This document shows, piece by piece, positions 1 through 5,651 of a stretch of 11,331 nucleotides of DNA; position 1 is the first letter of the stretch; every line of letters starts with the position of its first letter. The notes under the pieces are model-generated. The model saw only the letters and a program-made list of their open reading frames with translations. It did no database searches and was not told where the DNA came from. This DNA comes from Clostridiales bacterium UBA1740 (lineage in GTDB: Bacteria; Bacillota; Clostridia; Oscillospirales; CAG-272), in contig DCHY01000011.1 in assembly GCA_002315715.1 (NCBI GenBank), positions 1 to 11,331 on the forward strand. Direction: 5' to 3'. Position numbers and translations under genes: made by a program.

Positions 1-130
1 AATAGACGCCGCCACTCAATTCCATATTGCCGTCATTGTCCCGGATCAGTTCAAGCCCCAGCACATTTTCATAAAACGAAAGTGCCTTCGCACAGTTCTT
101 AACTGTTACAAGTGTTCCCCTATATCTCAT
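1..130 (-). CDS. VOC/glyoxalase-family protein, N-terminal fragment
   Basis: Only the first 43 codons are inside the window; the gene runs off the left edge. The visible start reads MRYRGTLVTVKNCAKALSFY, then ENVLGLELIRDNDG. This matches the first beta strand and helix of a vicinal-oxygen-chelate (glyoxalase/bleomycin-resistance) domain, where a strand is followed by 'A..FY..vLGl'. The ATG at 128-130 is preceded by a good Shine-Dalgarno (GGAGGGAG, about 5 bases away), so the start is firm. Which reaction it catalyses cannot be told, because the metal ligands lie outside the window. It lies 42 bases downstream of the SDR remnant on the same strand and probably once shared its transcript. I see no promoter in the gap, so expression may have been lost when the upstream gene decayed. 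Confidence 0.75.
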   Translation of the reverse strand, partial: MRYRGTLVTVKNCAKALSFYENVLGLELIRDNDGNMELSGGVY

Positions 131-172
131 TTTTGTCTCCCTCCAAAGTAAAATTTATTTTTGTACCGAATA

Positions 173-463
173 TTAAAGCGCATGCCCGCCGGACACCTTT
201 ATAACATTTCCCGTAAGCATTCTTGCCTGCTCACTTGCCAAGAACAGAATTGTTTCGGCGATATCTTCCGGCCGAATTAATTTTCCCATCGGTATCAAGG
301 GCAAAACGGCTTTTTCCAGTTCATCGTCAATCCAACCTGTTTGAGTCGGCCCGGGCGCAACTGCGTTTACCGTGATTCCGTATTTTCAGACTTCCATAGC
401 GATACTTCGTGTCAGAGCCTCCAGCGTTAAATATATTAGTTCTGTCGTTTGCTTTTCACGGTT
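173..463 (-). pseudogene. Short-chain dehydrogenase/reductase (SDR), C-terminal remnant with an internal stop
   Basis: The minus frame ending at the TAA of 173-175 reads LEALTRSIAMEV, stop, KYGITVNAVAPGPTQTGWID and on to a C-terminus LTGNVIKVSGGHAL. This is the well-known C-terminal part of classical SDR oxidoreductases (NAVAPG after the active-site helix, 'P..IA..i.FLaS', 'tG..i.v.GG'). The Rossmann domain and the YxxxK active site are absent. A TGA at 386-388 breaks the frame where the family usually has a small residue; one change from GGA (Gly) would explain it. Upstream the frame closes at 464-466, and the DNA runs straight into the four-helix-bundle remnant (436-630), with which it overlaps. 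I conclude it is dead: truncated at the 5' side and carrying a nonsense codon. Confidence 0.85.
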
Positions 464-630
464 TTACAAGAAGCAATCAGCATAACACGAATGGAGGTGC
501 ATTGTTCGTTTAAGTTTTTATACGTCTCTTCATCTATGTAATGTGTGAGGAAAAGAAGCTCAAGCCAATAACCTGTTTCACTTGCTTCTTTCAGCGCAAT
601 TGATACCACCTTCCTACAAATTAATACCAT
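436..630 (-). pseudogene. Four-helix-bundle (S23 / 23S rRNA intervening-sequence) protein, C-terminal half
   Basis: The 64-residue frame contains SIALKEASETGYWLELLFLT, then a helix with IDEETYKNLNEQC and a last helix IRVMLIASCKTVKSK. This matches the second half of the small four-helix-bundle family first described as the protein encoded in 23S rRNA intervening sequences ('iALKEAsEteYWleLL' is its hallmark). Complete members are about 115-125 residues, so roughly the first half is missing. A stop lies five codons above the first ATG, and that ATG has no Shine-Dalgarno; the purine-rich GGAAGGTGG lies inside the frame. The frame therefore looks 5'-truncated and probably untranslated. Its lost end points at the hairpin array (649-825), only 18 bases away. 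Its 3' end fuses into the SDR remnant. Relatives are structural or RNA-binding proteins; no activity can be inferred here. Confidence 0.75.
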
Positions 631-648
631 ATTAAAGGAAGAAAATCA

Positions 649-825
649 ATGATGTCGCCGACTTTGTCGGCTAATGATGTTTCTTCGCTTTGCGCCGAAA
701 TGATGTTGTTCGCTCCGCTCACAATGATGCGATGTTTGCCCTTATGCCCCGCAGGGCGCATCATCAGCGAAGCGTCATCATACCCCATAAGGGTACATCA
801 CTTGCCCGATAGGGCAAACATCATT
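649..825. repeat. Symmetric array of short hairpins spaced by ATGATG / CATCAT
   Basis: Four ATGATG boxes (649-654, 674-679, 700-705, 724-729) are followed by CATCAT boxes at 759-764, 776-781 and 819-824 and a variant CATCAC at 796-801. Between boxes lie small inverted repeats: GCCGAC/GTCGGC at 657-671 (loop TTT), a mismatched stem at 681-699, TTGT/ACAA with mismatches at 706-724, GCCC/GGGC at 746-757 as the central tip, a degenerate AGCGAAGCG at 766-774, TACCC/GGGTA at 781-795, and TTGCCC/GGGCAA at 802-817 (loop GATA). The boxes can pair in nested order, giving a tower of short helices with a hairpin on each side at every level. GATGTTTGCCC (731-741) is also the exact reverse complement of 812-822, an alternative long-range fold. 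Function is unknown. It sits between the four-helix-bundle remnant and the tRNA terminator. Confidence 0.8.
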
Positions 826-826
826 C

Positions 827-866
827 AAAAAAGTCCCTTTTGTCAAACGACAAAAGGGACTTTTTT
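827..866. terminator. Bidirectional terminator palindrome at the tRNA-Gln 3' end
   Basis: AAAAAAGTCCCTTTTGTC and its exact reverse complement form an 18-bp perfect stem around the 4-base loop AAAC. It has A-runs on the left and T-runs on the right, so it works as an intrinsic terminator on both strands. It ends two bases from the encoded CCA of the tRNA on the minus strand and would end that transcript. It also closes the hairpin array on its right side, so it may belong to that element rather than to the tRNA. Confidence 0.85.
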
Positions 867-868
867 GT

Positions 869-942
869 TGGCTGCGGAACCAGGATTTGAACCCAGACAT
901 ACAGAGTCAGAGTCTGCTGTGCTACCATTACACAATTCCGCA
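869..942 (-). tRNA. tRNA-Gln (anticodon CUG)
   Basis: Read on the minus strand, the 7-bp acceptor stem TGCGGAA (936-942) pairs with TTCCGCA (873-879), followed by discriminator G and an encoded CCA (869-871). The D arm holds GTG.AATGGTAGCAC. The anticodon stem GCAGA/TCTGT encloses the loop CTCTGAC (906-912) with anticodon CTG, which reads the glutamine codon CAG. The T arm holds GGGTTCAAATCC. All arms are intact, so it should be functional. It has its own consensus promoter upstream and the strong terminator at 827-866 directly downstream. Confidence 0.95.
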
Positions 943-966
943 ATGCTTTCTTTCGTAGCAGGGACT

Positions 967-995
967 ATTCTATCACACCGTTCTTCTTTTGTCAA
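967..995 (-). promoter_or_regulatory. Sigma-A type promoter of tRNA-Gln
   Basis: On the minus strand a perfect -35 TTGACA (990-995) is separated by 17 bases from a -10 TAGAAT (967-972). The tRNA 5' end lies 24 bases further on, as expected for a short precursor leader. Confidence 0.9.
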
Positions 996-1056
996 TACTT
1001 TTTCCCGTATTTTTTAGACTTTCGACAGACTTTTTTCGACGCGGAAGAGAAAAAGA

Positions 1057-1080
1057 ACGGGCGCACGTGGGTGCGCCCGT
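1057..1080 (-). terminator. Terminator of the acidic protein gene
   Basis: ACGGGCGCAC and GTGCGCCCGT form a perfect 10-bp GC-rich stem with the loop GTGG. On the minus strand it is followed by TCTTTTTCTC, a T-rich tail. It starts 7 bases after the stop codon of the minus-strand gene at 1088. Confidence 0.88.
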
Positions 1081-1087
1081 GAAGCAT

Positions 1088-1501
1088 TTAATCTTCGTCT
1101 TTTTCTTCTTTATAAGCTTCTTCGTCGAGTTCGTCACAGAATTCGTCGCCGTGCTGATAACTGTCAGAACCGGCAGCGCTCGTAAAGGAGTATTCTTCAT
1201 CGTTGATATCGTAAAAATGTCCGGTCACGTCAAGGGCACGTGCCGCCTTGCAAAATACGTCCAAAAATTCTTCCGGTGCAAAGTCGGAAACTTCCACGCC
1301 GATTTCATCGTTGGTGAAGACGACGGAAGTTTCTTCGTCGTCGGCACAGGCGGAATAACCGTCGTCGGGGACGATATAATCGGAAGGAATTTCAAAGAAA
1401 TCGTCAAGTTCTCCCGACTTTAAGAACTTAACAAAACGTTTCAGTTCGGATTTTAAACCCTCGAGCGTAATTTCAAAATACAGTTCTTCATTCAAAAACA
1501 T
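1088..1501 (-). CDS. Acidic protein of unknown function (137 aa)
   Basis: I do not recognise a named domain. The protein starts MFLNEELYFEITLEG, followed by an amphipathic stretch LKSELKRFVKFLKSGEL and a very acidic remainder with Asp/Glu clusters, ending EEAYKEEKDED. No signal peptide or membrane segment is visible, so it is probably cytoplasmic. The order (strand-like start, helix, 'DEIGVEVSDF', then 'EEFLDVFCKAARALDVTGHFYDI') suggests a small folded alpha/beta domain and not pure low complexity. I chose the ATG at 1499-1501 because GAGG lies 5-6 bases before it. A GTG at 1511-1513 and an ATG at 1505-1507 are in frame but have no properly spaced ribosome site. It is a single-gene unit with a textbook promoter and terminator, so it is probably well expressed. 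High acidity alone does not give a function. Confidence 0.8.
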   Translation of the reverse strand: MFLNEELYFEITLEGLKSELKRFVKFLKSGELDDFFEIPSDYIVPDDGYSACADDEETSVVFTNDEIGVEVSDFAPEEFLDVFCKAARALDVTGHFYDINDEEYSFTSAAGSDSYQHGDEFCDELDEEAYKEEKDED

Positions 1502-1536
1502 AGGCATCCTCACAGGTTAACTGGTTAGTGCAATAG

Positions 1537-1565
1537 AGTATAGCACAGCCCTATATGGTTGTCAA
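1537..1565 (-). promoter_or_regulatory. Sigma-A type promoter of the acidic protein gene
   Basis: On the minus strand TTGACA (1560-1565), 17 bases, then TATACT (1537-1542). This leaves a leader of about 28 bases before the ATG at 1501. The remaining stretch up to the end of the symporter gene (1566-1645) holds AT-rich sequence and no clear terminator hairpin for that gene. Confidence 0.9.
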
Positions 1566-1645
1566 CCTTTTTTCGTTTTTTGTTTGAGATTTTGTGTCAG
1601 TATATTGTATGTGACGCTTCGACATTTGCTACGGCAAAAGAAAAC

Positions 1646-3070
1646 TCAGCCCTTCTTGACGCTTTTTTTCTTCTTCATAAACAGTTGCCGTCTGAAAAGA
1701 AGAAGGTTCATCACCACAAAGGAAGCCAAAATGATGACGAAAGTCCAAAACGGCTGTTGCGGCGCGAAAGTGCCGAGGAACATCATGGGAAAACCGAAGA
1801 CGATGGCGGGCAAATTTTGATAAACGAGGTTTTCGGCAACCGGCGACTTAAAATCGGGATCGATTTCACGAAGCAATACGATACCCGTGCTTGCCGTGCC
1901 CGTCAGCATTCCGTACATGGCGAGAAACTGTTCTTCGGAATAGTTGGGAAAACACTTTTTTGCCACGAAGCGGTTGTAGAAGAAGGTGGAAAAAGCGCCG
2001 ATGACGCAGAGAATCATAAGAATCAGCCAGTATTGTTTGATAAAGTCGATGCGAATGGCGGCAATGCCCGCTACGATCATTAAATCAAAGAAGAAACCGC
2101 TGATACGTTTCATTAAGAAGGGGTTGATGTATTCTTTCTTCACAATGCCGAAACGGCGCAAAAGGTTCAAACAGCCCATGACGGCAGTGGCAAACAAAAC
2201 GCCGAAGAGGAAGTTGAATCCGTAGAGAACCGACTGCAAACCGGGAATCAGAGAACCCAAGAATTTCATAAAGAGGTAGGTGATAAGATACGTGGAGAGG
2301 ACGATGCCGACTTGGACCGTAAGTTTATCAATACTGCCGTTCATCGGTATTTCGTCTTTGCCTTGAATATCACGAGGCGCAAACTTTTCGGCTTTTTCTT
2401 CGGTCTGCTTGATATTGTACTTGCGGCGAAGGAAAGAAAGATAAATCACACCGCCGACGGAAGCAGAGAGAAAGCCGAGTGCCGCAACGGAAAGACCGAA
2501 ACTCTTTCCGCCGACAAAGCCCCAGTCGGTTTCGTAGATATTGCCGTAGTTGAGTGCCTGTCCCGTTCCTTGACCGAATCCGAAGGGCAAAAGCGCGCCG
2601 GAAGCCGTAAAGAAATCGGAATAGAGAAGTCCCCAAAGAAGCGTGGCACCAAGCCCCAAAAAACCTTGCAACAGGTAGGTGGCAACGGTGGTGACGCCGG
2701 TATTGAAGATTTCGACGCTGCGTTCTTTCGAGAATTTTTGATGTCCCGGCTTAAAGACCGTCGCGATAAAACCAAGCGCCAACGCGTGATACGTGATGAC
2801 TTCCAAAATATCGCTACCCGAAAGGGCTATGGCGCCGTCCTCATCCACGACGGAGAAAACGGCACTGTCGAAAAGTGACGTTTTGAAGACCAACTCGAAA
2901 ATGACCGAGATAAAAAGCAAAAGAAATCCGCCGAGGACCGACGTCGGAACCAGCGAGTTGCGAAGAAACGGCACGGTCTTTTTGATCATGTTTGCCGTGA
3001 GCAAACTGAGAAGCAAAACACCGACGAGGCATATCAAGCCCCAGACGTTAGAGTCCCAAAAATTCGTCAT
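1646..3070 (-). CDS. gltS: Sodium/glutamate symporter, GltS (ESS) family
   Basis: An integral membrane protein of 474 residues, expected to import glutamate with sodium across the cytoplasmic membrane. Around ten hydrophobic segments are visible. The family's paired signatures are both present: LVPTSVLGGFLLL near residues 40-52 and LPFGFGQGTGQALNYG near 161-176 in the first half, and GMLTGTASTGIVLLREIDP near 387-405 in the second. A charged cytoplasmic loop (about 215-248) separates the halves, as in an inverted-repeat carrier. It is somewhat longer than E. coli GltS (about 400 residues), mostly in this loop and a Lys-rich C-terminus. The ATG at 3070 has AAGGGA upstream. Its first 23 bases overlap the end of the acyltransferase gene in another frame, so it is the last gene of the operon. 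Substrate specificity is inferred from family only. Confidence 0.87.
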   Translation of the reverse strand: MTNFWDSNVWGLICLVGVLLLSLLTANMIKKTVPFLRNSLVPTSVLGGFLLLFISVIFELVFKTSLFDSAVFSVVDEDGAIALSGSDILEVITYHALALGFIATVFKPGHQKFSKERSVEIFNTGVTTVATYLLQGFLGLGATLLWGLLYSDFFTASGALLPFGFGQGTGQALNYGNIYETDWGFVGGKSFGLSVAALGFLSASVGGVIYLSFLRRKYNIKQTEEKAEKFAPRDIQGKDEIPMNGSIDKLTVQVGIVLSTYLITYLFMKFLGSLIPGLQSVLYGFNFLFGVLFATAVMGCLNLLRRFGIVKKEYINPFLMKRISGFFFDLMIVAGIAAIRIDFIKQYWLILMILCVIGAFSTFFYNRFVAKKCFPNYSEEQFLAMYGMLTGTASTGIVLLREIDPDFKSPVAENLVYQNLPAIVFGFPMMFLGTFAPQQPFWTFVIILASFVVMNLLLFRRQLFMKKKKSVKKG

Positions 3071-4268
3071 GTTGATTCCCTTCTTTCGCTGAAAAATGAT
3101 AATAAAAGTTTACATATTTCAAGGCATTAAAGCGTTTTCCGCCTTTGAATTGCACCATATCGTTGTCCGAATAGATGCCGAGTTTATTCCTGCCAAGGAC
3201 GGCAGCACCCTTTATTTGCGAGAATGCAAAGACGGTTTTTTCGGTATCGGTATCGACTTCGATTCGATCGCTGAACAGGGTGAGCGTTGCGTCTTTGTTG
3301 AGCAACACTTTTTTCTTGTAGGGGATAACCCGGAAAAAGTTTGCCGTATCCGTCGCGGCGGGCTTGTCTAAATAAGCGTCAAGCGGCATAGCGCGGACGA
3401 AGGTTTCTTGGGCATCGTACCAATCGGCAACGGTGGAGAAAGCAAAAGGTTTTCCAACCCCCGAAAAGGTTTTATCCTCTCCGTAAATGGCGGTCGTGCC
3501 GCAGGATAGACAGGTTATGCGGCTGCCTGCACTCTCAAGACGCGCCATACCGCAAGTCGGGCAAAAGTAAAAGAGACGTTCCATGTATTCCGCACGTTTT
3601 TTATGGCGAAACCGTCCGCCGCTCTCGCTTTCGTTGGTGGAAAGTTCACGGCAAATCAACTGATAGAGGTCTTCGTTCTCCATCGAGACGTAGGCTTCCG
3701 GTTCCAAGATCTTGGAGACGAAAGCGCGCATGCCGCCCTTGCGTTTGACGTCGCTGAAACGCGGACAAACGCCGAACCCGTCTTCAATGCGGACGAAGGC
3801 AATCGGCATGGCAAGTTTTTTGGCAAGCGCGACGATGCCGGGTTTTATATAGCAGGTTTTTCCGCTGTAGGTGCGGTTTCCCTCGGGTGCTATTGCAATG
3901 GTGCCGCCTTCTTTGGCGACTTTCATACAGTCGATGACGGCGCGTACGTCGAGGGTGGCTTTTTTGATGGGAATCGGCGCCACGCTGTAGCGAAGGAGCG
4001 TCGAGACGAAGCCGGCTGAGAAAATATCTTCGGTGGCAACGTAGTAGGTTGCGCCCTTGAAAATATAAGCGATAAAGAACTGATCAAACGGGGTTTGGTG
4101 GTTGTAAAGAATGAGATACGGACGGTTGCCCTGCGCCCGAAAAGGCGTGATTTTGCATCCGTAGCCGAACCGTACGAAGGGGTACATGACGACACGCGCC
4201 ATCGCGGTCAAAACCGCGTGTCGGCGGCGGCGCCATTTTTTCGGCTTTTGGGCTTTTTTCTTATCCAT
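3048..4268 (-). CDS. PlsC-like 1-acylglycerol-phosphate acyltransferase with zinc ribbon
   Basis: The N-terminal half is an LPLAT/PlsC acyltransferase domain that transfers acyl chains to lysophosphatidate or a related lipid at the inner face of the membrane. Visible motifs are the catalytic HX4D in YNHQTPFD (His57, Asp62), EGNRTYSG (Glu129-Gly136, acceptor phosphate binding) and KPGIVALAKKLAMPIAFV (142-159). A highly basic N-terminus (MDKKKAQKPKKWRRRRH) precedes a hydrophobic stretch, fitting membrane attachment. Unlike standard PlsC (about 200-250 residues), the protein continues with a CPTCG...CLSCG zinc ribbon (Cys236, 239, 253, 256) and a beta-rich C-terminal domain of about 140 residues. 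The start at 4268 has AGGAG six bases upstream. Ten bases separate it from the upstream PnuC-like gene. The exact acyl acceptor is unknown. Confidence 0.87.
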   Translation of the reverse strand: MDKKKAQKPKKWRRRRHAVLTAMARVVMYPFVRFGYGCKITPFRAQGNRPYLILYNHQTPFDQFFIAYIFKGATYYVATEDIFSAGFVSTLLRYSVAPIPIKKATLDVRAVIDCMKVAKEGGTIAIAPEGNRTYSGKTCYIKPGIVALAKKLAMPIAFVRIEDGFGVCPRFSDVKRKGGMRAFVSKILEPEAYVSMENEDLYQLICRELSTNESESGGRFRHKKRAEYMERLFYFCPTCGMARLESAGSRITCLSCGTTAIYGEDKTFSGVGKPFAFSTVADWYDAQETFVRAMPLDAYLDKPAATDTANFFRVIPYKKKVLLNKDATLTLFSDRIEVDTDTEKTVFAFSQIKGAAVLGRNKLGIYSDNDMVQFKGGKRFNALKYVNFYYHFSAKEGNQHDEFLGL

Positions 4269-4278
4269 GAGAGTCTCC

Positions 4279-5487
4279 TCAGAAAAAGCTTTTTTCCTCT
4301 GCTACACCGGGGTGTTCTTTGATGTACTTAGACCACCGAATGTAACCGTAGGTGGTGTTGGAAAAATAGCCGGCTTTCAAAATCAAGAGAACGTACTGAC
4401 CGGCGAGAACGTTCATAACGGTTTCGAGAAGTGCCTCGATGTACCAGGCAATCCACTGTTCGCGAAAGCGGAAGAGAATGGCAAGCCCGTTGACCACGCC
4501 GACGGCGGAGGCACAGGCGTCAAGATAGCAAACGATGACTTCCAGCGTGCGGTTGCCGCCGAACAGGTCGGTGCCGAAGTCGAGCATCGTCAAAAGATAT
4601 CCAATCCCGGCGGTCCAAACGACGATGCCGAGCACGACGAGAACTTCCTGCCAACCGCGCAGGGTGCGGACTTTGGTGAGTTCTTCTTCGTCATTGTCCT
4701 TCTTTTTGTTCCAGTTGACAAAACTCAGAATGTCGCAGGGAAGCCAGAAGAAAAGCGTCGTCGCCATGGTGGCGAAACGATAAGCAAGGACGAGACAAAT
4801 AGAAATTTCGGCGATTTCGACGAATACCGAAACGAGAAAATTCCATTTGGACTGCTTGGAAATCAAAAGTTCGCAAAGCACGTTCAAAAACGTGTCAAGC
4901 AGGTACAGCCCCATGATGAGAAGGCCGTTGACACCGTTGCAGGACTCTTCGGGGAACAAGACCGAGAAGAGCGAAGCAAGTACCGAAATCGACAAAAACC
5001 AAATCTTTTCGTAGGTAGAAAAGAACTTGCCGAAGAAAACCATGACGGCAAGCGCCAGGGCGAAAAATCCGACGGCGAGTGCCGCGCCGAAGATGGCGGA
5101 TGCCCCGTCGGCATTGTGATCTCTCACGGCGTTGACGATGTCGGAACCGGTCGGCTCGGACTGAAAATACAAAATATCGCCGTCCGATTCATACACGTGG
5201 ACGAGCAGTGATTGGGGTACGGCATTCCCCTCGTTTGCGGGGAATTCGGCTTCAAACGTGAAACCGTCTTTTTCGTAAACGGCACAAAGCGTGCCGGTGT
5301 CTTCATCGTTTGTGACGGACGTTCCGTCAAGGGTGAGGAGAATCTCGCCGGTCTCTTGATATTGAGAAACGGGGCGCGTCACTTCGCGAATACCGAAGCA
5401 GACGAGCACGAGAGAGGCGAGCGCGCAAATCAGCATGACGACCGTGCCAATCCGGCGGAAAGGGATATTTGCAAAACGGGATTTCAT
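4279..5487 (-). CDS. PnuC-like NAD-precursor carrier with extra N-terminal domain
   Basis: Residues about 155-392 resemble PnuC transporters, which import nicotinamide riboside or related vitamins. They show several membrane segments, WNFLVSVFVEIAEI (215-228), ILSFVNWNKK (253-262), FRFREQWIAWYIEAL (339-353) and the terminal NTTYGYIRWSKY (377-388), close to the family's R..eQW..W and N..YG...W patterns. The first 135 residues are not part of PnuC: one membrane segment (about 13-33) is followed by about 95 mostly polar residues, probably outside the cell, then another hydrophobic helix. The tail is loosely like DUF3592-type domains. I chose the ATG at 5487 (MKSRFANIPF) because GGAG lies 5 bases upstream; an in-frame start further out at 5538 overlaps the promoter. 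It is first in the operon. Substrate is inferred and could be another vitamin. Confidence 0.8.
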   Translation of the reverse strand: MKSRFANIPFRRIGTVVMLICALASLVLVCFGIREVTRPVSQYQETGEILLTLDGTSVTNDEDTGTLCAVYEKDGFTFEAEFPANEGNAVPQSLLVHVYESDGDILYFQSEPTGSDIVNAVRDHNADGASAIFGAALAVGFFALALAVMVFFGKFFSTYEKIWFLSISVLASLFSVLFPEESCNGVNGLLIMGLYLLDTFLNVLCELLISKQSKWNFLVSVFVEIAEISICLVLAYRFATMATTLFFWLPCDILSFVNWNKKKDNDEEELTKVRTLRGWQEVLVVLGIVVWTAGIGYLLTMLDFGTDLFGGNRTLEVIVCYLDACASAVGVVNGLAILFRFREQWIAWYIEALLETVMNVLAGQYVLLILKAGYFSNTTYGYIRWSKYIKEHPGVAEEKSFF

Positions 5488-5524
5488 AAGGGCTCCATTA
5501 TTTAAGATAAAAATACATATGGAT

Positions 5525-5553
5525 ACAATACCACACAATCAAGTTTTTGTCAA
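5525..5553 (-). promoter_or_regulatory. Promoter of the carrier-acyltransferase-symporter operon
   Basis: On the minus strand TTGACA (5548-5553), a 17-base spacer and TATTGT (5525-5530). It lies 38 bases from the chosen ATG and is back to back with the rdgB promoter. Confidence 0.88.
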
Positions 5554-5575
5554 TACGTAGGCACCCGCGGAGCCG

Positions 5576-5604
5576 TTGACAAACGTCAAAAAATATAGTA
5601 TTAT
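5576..5604 (+). promoter_or_regulatory. Promoter of rdgB with overlapping small palindrome
   Basis: TTGACA (5576-5581), 17 bases, TATTAT (5599-5604). The -35 box is half of an inverted repeat TTGAC-AAAC-GTCAA (5576-5589), a possible operator. The two divergent -35 boxes are only 22 bases apart. Confidence 0.85.
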
Positions 5605-5651
5605 AAGGAAAAGAACGCAAAAAAGCGCAAAAAAAAGGACGAAAACGTTTC

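Noticed and set aside
386..388. TGA in the SDR frame as a recoded tryptophan or selenocysteine codon
   Set aside because: Other genes use TGG for tryptophan normally, the family has no conserved Trp or Cys there, and the gene is also truncated. A nonsense mutation is simpler.
649..825. CRISPR array
   Set aside because: The ATGATG/CATCAT boxes are only 6 bases, switch orientation at the centre, and the segments between them are self-complementary rather than unique spacers. There are no cas genes.
649..1017. Open frame of 122 codons on the plus strand across the hairpin array and tRNA
   Set aside because: It reads through the hairpin array, a terminator and the antisense of an intact tRNA, so coding is not credible.
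989..1423. Plus-strand frame of 144 codons opposite the acidic protein gene
   Set aside because: It begins inside the tRNA promoter, crosses a terminator hairpin and has no ribosome site. The minus-strand gene has promoter, ribosome site and terminator.
4186..5211. Open frame of 341 codons on the plus strand opposite the PnuC-like gene
   Set aside because: The translated sequence has no recognisable domain, and the minus strand carries clear membrane segments, ribosome site and promoter.
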